DNA of 10,941 nt, from NCBI GenBank assembly GCA_003220195.1, contig QHRT01000080.1, positions 1-10,941 of the forward strand, given 5' to 3'. The notes under the pieces are model-generated. The model did not search any database. It was not told the origin of the DNA and saw only the letters and a program-made list of their open reading frames with translations. The position numbers were made by a program, and so were the translations under genes. Numbering within the stretch: the first letter of the stretch is position 1; each line of letters starts with the position of its first letter. Below, one piece after another: positions 6,598-10,941 of this stretch. Source of the DNA: Candidatus Rokuibacteriota bacterium. Lineage in GTDB: Bacteria > Methylomirabilota > Methylomirabilia > Rokubacteriales > CSP1-6.

Positions 6598-7005
6598 TCA
6601 GCCTCGGACCATGAACCAGAGCAGGACGATCGACACGACGGCCCAGAGGGCGAAGCTCGCCGCGGTGACCAGCGATGGCGGCACCTGACGCTCCCCCACG
6701 CGCACCACCTGGACGACGCCCGACAGCTTGAACCAGGTCACGCTGTGATAGAGCGCGAACGCAAGTGCCACGACGTGGAAGACGATCCATCCCGGAGCCC
6801 GGAGGGTTTCCAGGTAGGCGCCGTAGGCCTTTGGTCCCTGGGAAAGCCGGTAGAGCTCGACCAGGAAGAGCACGAGGAAGACCATGATGAACACACTCGA
6901 GAGCTCGCGCAGCATGAACAGGAAGTAGTTCGTGTTCCGGAGCCACCAGGTGGTGGGCAGCTTCGGGTAATACAGTCCCGGCCGCTCGACGCGCGGCTCG
7001 CTCAT
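6598..7005 (-). CDS. frdC: Fumarate reductase membrane anchor subunit C
   Basis: A 135-residue hydrophobic anchor. The N-terminal PTTWWLRNTNYFLFMLRE block and the later LAFALYHSVTWF block align with E. coli FrdC (TSTWW, FYMLREGTA, LLHTKTWF). E34 corresponds to the menaquinone-site glutamate of FrdC. Three TM segments are predicted. No pair of heme-ligand histidines is obvious, which fits the heme-free FrdCD (type D) anchor. The start at 7005 is chosen because it overlaps the frdB stop as ATGA (7002-7005); a longer open frame upstream merely runs through frdB in another phase. Confidence 0.92.
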   Translation of the reverse strand: MSEPRVERPGLYYPKLPTTWWLRNTNYFLFMLRELSSVFIMVFLVLFLVELYRLSQGPKAYGAYLETLRAPGWIVFHVVALAFALYHSVTWFKLSGVVQVVRVGERQVPPSLVTAASFALWAVVSIVLLWFMVRG

Positions 7006-7751
7006 CGCCGGCCACCCCACGGCATCACCATGGACAGGAGCCAGTCCGTCGCACCCGCCAGCTTCGAGCGCTGGATCGCGGCCGCCGGGTCGACCCCCTT
7101 CGGGCAGACTACCGAGCACTCGCCGACGAACGTGCACTCCCAGACGCCCACTGCGTCGGACATCACCGGCTCGCGCAGGCGGTAGCCCTCGTCCCTGGAA
7201 TCGAGGTTGTACCGGTAGGCCAGCGCGATTGCCGCAGGCCCGACAAACGCCGGCGCCAGGCCGTATACCGGGCAGGCCGCGTAGCACAGCATGCAGTTGA
7301 TGCACATGCTGAACTGCTTGTAGGTCTCGAGTTGCGCGGGGGTCTGTCGATATTCGCCCTCCGAGACCGGCTTCTCCTCCGCACGGATGATCCAGGGCTT
7401 GACGCGCCGAAGCTTCTCCATGAAGTCGTCGAGCGCGATCACCAGATCGCGGATCACGGGAAAGTTCGCCAGCGGCTCCACCCGGATCGGCCCCGGGCGG
7501 TAGTCCCGGAGGAAGGCGGCGCAGGTGAGCTTGGGGACGCCGTTCACCATCATGCCGCAGCTCCCGCACACCCCCATGCGACACGACCACCGATATGACA
7601 GCGTCCCGTCGATCCGGTCCTTGATGTGGTTTAGGGCATCGAGGACCACCCAGTCCTTCTGGAAGGGGACTTCAAATGACTGCGGGTGCGGCTCACGATC
7701 GTGGCCCGGCCGGTAGCGCGTCACTTCCAGCGTGATCGTCGCGTCGCTCAT
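7002..7751 (-). CDS. frdB: Fumarate reductase/succinate dehydrogenase iron-sulfur subunit
   Basis: The 249-residue electron-transfer subunit carrying three clusters. The 2Fe-2S ligands are C57, C62, C65 and C77 (SCRMGVCGSCG, then LTC). The 4Fe-4S ligands are C150, C153 and C156 with C216 near the end, and the 3Fe-4S set is C160, C206 and C212. The wording CINCMLCYAACP and CTFVGECSVVCPKGVDPAAAIQ is closer to FrdB than to SdhB (as in E. coli CINCGLCYAACP and HVDPAAAIQ). It links FAD in FrdA to the quinone in FrdCD. A strong Shine-Dalgarno sequence (GAGGAGG) precedes the ATG at 7751. An 84-base gap separates it from frdA, unusually wide for this operon. Confidence 0.96.
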   Translation of the reverse strand: MSDATITLEVTRYRPGHDREPHPQSFEVPFQKDWVVLDALNHIKDRIDGTLSYRWSCRMGVCGSCGMMVNGVPKLTCAAFLRDYRPGPIRVEPLANFPVIRDLVIALDDFMEKLRRVKPWIIRAEEKPVSEGEYRQTPAQLETYKQFSMCINCMLCYAACPVYGLAPAFVGPAAIALAYRYNLDSRDEGYRLREPVMSDAVGVWECTFVGECSVVCPKGVDPAAAIQRSKLAGATDWLLSMVMPWGGRR

Positions 7752-7835
7752 CGATCCTCCTCAATGTGCTGTCTCGCGCGCATTCCCGCCTCCCGAGTCA
7801 TCGAAGCCCGGTCGTCGTCCAGGTCTGAACCGTCG

Positions 7836-9578
7836 TCAATACTTGCGCTCCTCGGGCGGCCAGCGCGTGATCGTCACCGGCAGGTACTCGATGCGCGGGC
7901 CGTCCGGCGTCCGGTAGGCGAGCGAGTGTTTGAGGAACCGCGCGTCGTCGCGCTTCGGGAAGTCGGTGCGGGTGTGAGATCCCCGGGACTCCTCGCGCGC
8001 GAGCGCCGAACGAGCCACCGTCTCCGCCACTTCCAGCGTGCATTCGAGTTCCAGCGCCGCGATCAGCTCGGTGTTGAAGACTGCGTCCTTGTCCGCGAGG
8101 CTGATGTGAGCAAATCGCTCACGGAGCTTCGCGAGGGTCTGGCAGGTCGCTTCCATCGTCGCCCGATCCCGGTAGATGCCGCAGCCGCTCTCCATCGCCT
8201 TCTGCATCTCCTCGCGAATGTCGGCGATCTTTTCGCGTCCGTCCACCCGGAGAAATCGCTGATCCAGCCGCCTGCGTTCATCGCTGGCGAGCTGGGCCAG
8301 CGGGTTTGACCGGGGCGCCGCCCGCTCGAGGGCATGCCGCGCCGCCGACCGGCCGGCGCGGGCGCCGAAGACGAGCAGCTCGGTGAGCGAGTTGGAGCCC
8401 AGACGGTTAGCGCCGTTGATGGAGACGCACGCCGCCTCGCCAGCGGCGTAGAGGCCATCGAGCGACGTCTTCCCGGTGATGTCGGTGGAGATCCCGCCCA
8501 TCATGTAGTGCACGACCGGGCGCACGGGAATGGGCTCGTGCACCGGGTCGATCCCGACGTAGTTCCGCGCCAGCTCCCGTACGAAGGGGAGGTTCTTGTC
8601 GATCAGCTTTTCCCCGAGGTGCCGGAGGTCGAGGTGGACATAGTGGCCATAGGGCCCGTCGAACGTCCGCCCCTTCTGATGCTCCTGGATGTGGCAACGC
8701 GAGAGGATATCGCGGGGCCCCAGTTCCATCTTGCGATGCACCGGCGTGTCCGTCGGCGGACCGAGCCCATAGTCTTGCAGATACCGGTAGCCGTCCTTGT
8801 TCTTCAGGTGACCGCCCTCGCCGCGGGCCGCCTCCGTGATCAGGATGCCGGTTCCCGGTAGCCCGGTCGGATGGTACTGGACGAACTCCATGTCCTTCAG
8901 CGGAACTCCGGCGCGGTAGGCGAGCGCCATTCCATCTCCGGTCTTGATGGCGGCGTTGGTCGTAAACGGGAAGATCCGTCCGGCGCCGCCGGTGCACATG
9001 ATCACCGCTTTGGCGACGATCGGGCGCATCCGACCGTCGTGGAGGTTCAGGGCCGTCACGCCACAGACCGTGCCGTCTTCGATCAGCAACGAGGTCGCGA
9101 ACCACTCGTCGTAGCGCACGATCTTCTCGTACTTGAGCGAGGTCTGGAACAGGCTATGGAGCATGTGGAAGCCGGTCTTGTCGGCGGCGTAGAGCGTTCG
9201 ATTCACGGTCATGCCGCCGAAGGGGCGGACGCTGACGCGGCCATCGGGATCGCGGCTCCACGGGCAGCCCCAGTGCTCGAGCTGGATGACTTCGCCCGGC
9301 GCCTCCCGGACAAACGTTTCCACGACGTCCTGGTCGGCCAGAAAGTCGCTCCCGAAGATCGTGTCCTTCGCGTGCGTGTCGAGGCTGTCGTCGTCGCGCA
9401 TGACCGCCGCCGTGCCGCCCTCGGCGGACACGGTGTGGCTGCGCATGGGATAGACCTTCGAGAGGACGGCGATGGAGAGCCGGTTCGACTCCTCCGCCGC
9501 GGCGATGGCCGCGCGGAGTCCCGCCCCGCCGCCGCCGATCACGAGTAGGTCGTGCTGGTAACCGTCCTCACCGGGCAT
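7836..9578 (-). CDS. frdA: Fumarate reductase/succinate dehydrogenase flavoprotein subunit
   Basis: The 580-residue catalytic subunit that interconverts fumarate and succinate. Seen: the dinucleotide-binding GGGGAG (15-20), covalent FAD attachment at H48 (RSHTVSAEGG), the substrate site H236 (QYHPTGL) with E249 and R252 (TEAARGEGG), R289 (GPRDILSR), H357 (VVHYMMGGI) and R392 (GANRLGSNSL). All catalytic residues are present and length is normal. Gene order A-B-C-D and the anchor types point to the FrdABCD lineage. Physiological direction cannot be decided from sequence, since FrdABCD-like complexes work both ways and the neighbours serve either the oxidative or the reductive TCA cycle. The ATG overlaps the fumB end by 11 bases, so the two are translationally coupled. 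Confidence 0.96.
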   Translation of the reverse strand: MPGEDGYQHDLLVIGGGGAGLRAAIAAAEESNRLSIAVLSKVYPMRSHTVSAEGGTAAVMRDDDSLDTHAKDTIFGSDFLADQDVVETFVREAPGEVIQLEHWGCPWSRDPDGRVSVRPFGGMTVNRTLYAADKTGFHMLHSLFQTSLKYEKIVRYDEWFATSLLIEDGTVCGVTALNLHDGRMRPIVAKAVIMCTGGAGRIFPFTTNAAIKTGDGMALAYRAGVPLKDMEFVQYHPTGLPGTGILITEAARGEGGHLKNKDGYRYLQDYGLGPPTDTPVHRKMELGPRDILSRCHIQEHQKGRTFDGPYGHYVHLDLRHLGEKLIDKNLPFVRELARNYVGIDPVHEPIPVRPVVHYMMGGISTDITGKTSLDGLYAAGEAACVSINGANRLGSNSLTELLVFGARAGRSAARHALERAAPRSNPLAQLASDERRRLDQRFLRVDGREKIADIREEMQKAMESGCGIYRDRATMEATCQTLAKLRERFAHISLADKDAVFNTELIAALELECTLEVAETVARSALAREESRGSHTRTDFPKRDDARFLKHSLAYRTPDGPRIEYLPVTITRWPPEERKY

Positions 9579-10140
9579 AGCGGGTCATTCCTTCCTCGTA
9601 GAGGTCGCCGCCGTGGCAGTCGTTGATCACGATGACCGGAAAGCCCTCGACCTCGAGGCGACGGATGGCTTCGGTGCCGAGGTCCTCGTACGCGACGATC
9701 TCGAGTTTCTTGATGAACCGGCTCAGCACGGCGCCCGCGCCCCCGATGGCGCCGAAGTAAATACCTTTGTAGTGCTGGAGTGCGTCCTTCACCACCTGGC
9801 CGCGGTAGCCCTTGCCGATCGTCCCCTTGAGCCCCAGCTCCAAGAGTGCCGGCGTGAACTTGTCCATGCGGCTCGCCGTCGTCGGACCGATGGAACCCGC
9901 GACGTCGCCGGGCCGCGCCGGCGATGGCCCGGTGTAATAGATGATCTGCCCCTTGACGTCGATCGGGAGCCGCTCGCCCTTCTCGATCAAGGGAAAGAGT
10001 CGGCCGTGCGCGGCGTCGCGCGCCGTATACAGGATGCCGGTGATGCGCGCGCGGTCACCAGCGTGGAGCGCCTCCACATCGGAGTCGCTCAGCGGCGTCC
10101 GGACATCCTTGATCCCGTCGGCCGCCGTCGTGACGCTCAC
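9568..10140 (-). CDS. fumB: Fumarate hydratase class I, beta subunit
   Basis: The beta (C-terminal) half of the oxygen-sensitive 4Fe-4S class I fumarase, which interconverts fumarate and malate with an alpha subunit. Seen: RTPLSDSDVEALHAGDR (14-30), TARDAAH (39-45), GPTTASRMD (85-93), GTIGKG (106-111) and EDLGTEAI (152-159); 190 residues, normal for a split beta subunit. The symbol denotes a split beta subunit, not E. coli FumB. The GTG at 10140 is preferred over the ATG 11 codons upstream because a related copy at 10811 begins with ATG exactly there (SVTTAADGIK in both). The GTG lies in the loop of a perfect 9-bp hairpin. The matching alpha subunit is not adjacent: upstream lie a pseudogene and isocitrate dehydrogenase. 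It must be elsewhere, perhaps beyond the window edge. Confidence 0.93.
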   Translation of the reverse strand: MSVTTAADGIKDVRTPLSDSDVEALHAGDRARITGILYTARDAAHGRLFPLIEKGERLPIDVKGQIIYYTGPSPARPGDVAGSIGPTTASRMDKFTPALLELGLKGTIGKGYRGQVVKDALQHYKGIYFGAIGGAGAVLSRFIKKLEIVAYEDLGTEAIRRLEVEGFPVIVINDCHGGDLYEEGMTRYAR

Positions 10141-10149
10141 AGCGTCACG
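10129..10149 (-). promoter_or_regulatory. Perfect hairpin enclosing the fumB GTG start codon
   Basis: CGTGACGCT (10129-10137) and AGCGTCACG (10141-10149) are exact reverse complements separated by three bases, and those three bases are the fumB start codon. In the mRNA this would place GTG in a 3-nt loop on a 9-bp, mostly GC stem covering the ribosome landing site. Such a structure should limit independent initiation and make fumB translation depend on ribosomes arriving from upstream. The regulatory effect is inferred; the inverted repeat is directly visible. Confidence 0.55.
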
Positions 10150-10193
10150 TCGTTGTGCCGGTGCGCGTGGCATTCGATCGTCACGTCTCTCAC
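10137..10193 (-). CDS. Possible 18-codon coupled micro-ORF ahead of fumB
   Basis: A GTG-started frame of 18 codons (VRDVTIECHAHRHNDVTL). Its GTG overlaps the stop of the VOC pseudogene as GTGA (10190-10193), and its own stop overlaps the fumB GTG as GTGA (10137-10140). It therefore links the two in a stop-start chain. It contains a Cys-His-rich stretch CHAHRH that could bind metal, but I recognise no family. It could serve only to carry ribosomes through the fumB start hairpin, could be a gene remnant, or could be chance. Codon content does not decide. Confidence 0.3.
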   Translation of the reverse strand: MRDVTIECHAHRHNDVTL

Positions 10194-10721
10194 GACGGTT
10201 GCCCCATCTGCGCCATCGCGGCCGCGGCGCGCTTTCTCATCTTGGCCGGGAAAACGTCTTCCGTGTGCGTCGCGAGGCCCCAGTGGTGACCGAAGGGATC
10301 GACGAGCCGCTGAACCGGTCGCCCCAGAACATGTCCGTAGGCGGCATGGTCCCCCGGCAGCCGGCGTCGATGCCCGCTTGAAGCTCGCCGCGACGTTCGA
10401 AACGTACACGAAGAGCGAGTCCGACGCACCACCGAGCGACGTCGGTGCCTTCGTGCCGCCCGGTTGCGGGAGCTCGCCGCTGAGCGTCACCCATCGTGAG
10501 CTCCGCGTGCGCCAGCTTGCCGCCCGGTGCCGGCATCTGCGCCTTGACCCTGGCGCCGAAGGCGCGGCGGTACAAGTCGAGCGCCTTGGTCCCTCCGAGA
10601 CCGTGAGGTAGGCCGTGACGGTGTGATACCCCTTCGGGATCGCACTCACCTTGCGTGACGCCGTTCGCTTCGCCGTGGGCGTCGCTCGCTTCGCGCTTCC
10701 GCGTGCTGTTGTCTTCCTCAC
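10190..10721 (-). pseudogene. VOC-family (PhnB/glyoxalase-like) protein, frameshifted
   Basis: The pieces of one VOC-superfamily protein can be read in turn in three frames. From GTG 10721 there is a Lys/Arg/Thr/Ala-rich tail of about 24 residues and then SAIPKGYHTVTAYLTVSEG. After a shift near 10590 it reads TKALDLYRRAFGARVKAQMP and HAELTMGD. After a shift near 10487 it reads LSGELPQPGG and SLGGASDSLFVYVSNVAASF. After a shift near 10372 it reads IDAGCRGTMPPTDMFWGDRFS. After a shift near 10308 it reads RLVDPFGHHWGLATHTEDVFP and ends at 10190. Three shifts fit single-base losses; the one near 10487 fits a small deletion in the short GGTGAC region. Intact relatives are about 150-160 residues. 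As written it cannot make the protein. Clustered sequencing error is the main alternative. Confidence 0.85.
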
Positions 10722-10811
10722 GCGGTCGCCCGCCTTCAACGATTCGATGTCGGCGTCGCTGAGCGGCGTTCGAATCTCTTTGATGCCGTCGGCAGCGGTC
10801 GTCACGCTCAT
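10719..10811 (-). pseudogene. Duplicate fragment of the fumarase beta N-terminus
   Basis: Thirty-one codons from ATG 10811 to the GTG at 10719-10721 encode SVTTAADGIK, RTPLSD and AGDR, matching the first 30 residues of the intact fumB at 23 of 30 positions. The homology stops exactly where the VOC gene begins, and the frame runs straight into the VOC basic tail. The two copies differ at many third-codon positions, so this is not a recent copy. It starts 2 bases after the isocitrate dehydrogenase stop, the place where an intact downstream gene would start. I infer that a fumB-like gene once followed icd here and was broken by arrival of the VOC gene. Confidence 0.8.
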
Positions 10812-10813
10812 CG

Positions 10814-10941
10814 TCAGGAGATCGCGTCGACGATGGCGTTGAACGTCGGGCTGGGACGCATGGCCTTTGACGCGAGCTCGGGGTTCGGCCGGAAGTACCC
10901 GCCGATGTCGACCGGCTTACCCTGGGCGGCGTTCAGCTCGG
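10814..10941 (-). CDS. icd: Isocitrate dehydrogenase, monomeric NADP type (C-terminal end only)
   Basis: The last 41 codons of a gene whose start lies beyond the window. The residues NAAQGKPVDIGGYFRP and KAMRPSPTFNAI match the conserved C-terminus of monomeric NADP-dependent isocitrate dehydrogenase (as in AAQGKPVDIGGYY and AMRPSATFN), as I recall that family. The enzyme oxidatively decarboxylates isocitrate to 2-oxoglutarate, or runs in reverse in reductive cycles. Only the tail is seen, so integrity and cofactor cannot be judged. The stop is followed after 2 bases by the fumB-like ATG, so it heads or leads into the TCA operon. Confidence 0.85.
   Translation of the reverse strand, partial: ELNAAQGKPVDIGGYFRPNPELASKAMRPSPTFNAIVDAIS

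Noticed and set aside
7748..7801. A 17-codon frame in the frdA-frdB gap whose stop overlaps the frdB ATG
   Set aside because: Very short, no convincing ribosome binding site, and its end is made of the frdB Shine-Dalgarno sequence, so the overlap is probably chance.
10141..10173. fumB start at the ATG 10173, adding 11 residues
   Set aside because: The duplicate copy starts at the position equivalent to 10140, and the extra residues (MPRAPAQRRDA) resemble no fumarase N-terminus.
1..10941. CRISPR arrays, tRNA or rRNA genes, phage or toxin-antitoxin modules
   Set aside because: No regularly spaced repeats, cloverleaf-like segments, rRNA sequence or recognisable defence or toxin genes were seen on either strand.

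Overview
The window is GC-rich throughout, with short or overlapping gene junctions and no RNA polymerase or ribosomal markers. It looks like chromosomal DNA from an uncultivated GC-rich soil or sediment bacterium. Rokubacteria/Methylomirabilota, Acidobacteriota or a similar phylum would fit, but nothing in the window decides this.

Layout. (1) 1-2420, minus strand: a two-gene unit made of an MFS drug-type exporter followed by a CPBP (CAAX-protease-like) intramembrane protease, ending at a GC-rich hairpin. (2) 2429-3926, plus strand: a complete IS110-family insertion sequence. It encodes a 405-aa DEDD transposase (2675-3892) preceded by about 180 bases that fold as two adjacent stem-closed loops, which I read as a bridge RNA. 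(3) 4076-10941, minus strand: a long TCA-cycle operon. In transcription order it holds the end of a monomeric isocitrate dehydrogenase, a 31-codon duplicate of the start of fumarase beta, a frameshifted VOC/PhnB-like pseudogene, a full fumarase beta subunit (fumB), the four-subunit fumarate reductase/succinate dehydrogenase frdABCD, and succinyl-CoA synthetase sucCD. Most junctions are ATGA/GTGA overlaps or gaps of a few bases. The products connect isocitrate, succinyl-CoA, succinate, fumarate and malate, apart from the 2-oxoglutarate step and the fumarase alpha subunit, neither of which is here.

The most notable result is the IS110 element. Reading the RNA loops against the element ends and flanks by eye gives one consistent solution. 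A 2-bp core AG occurs at 2429-2430 and 3925-3926. The first loop matches the left flank and pairs with the right flank. The second loop matches the right end and pairs with the left end. Joining the ends at the same core creates a TTGACA-N17-TATGAT promoter just upstream of the RNA. A single choice of core therefore explains five independent matches. The second area of interest is the rearranged icd-fumB junction: a fumB start duplicate, a decayed VOC gene, a possible 18-codon coupled ORF, and a GTG start codon sitting in the loop of a perfect 9-bp hairpin.
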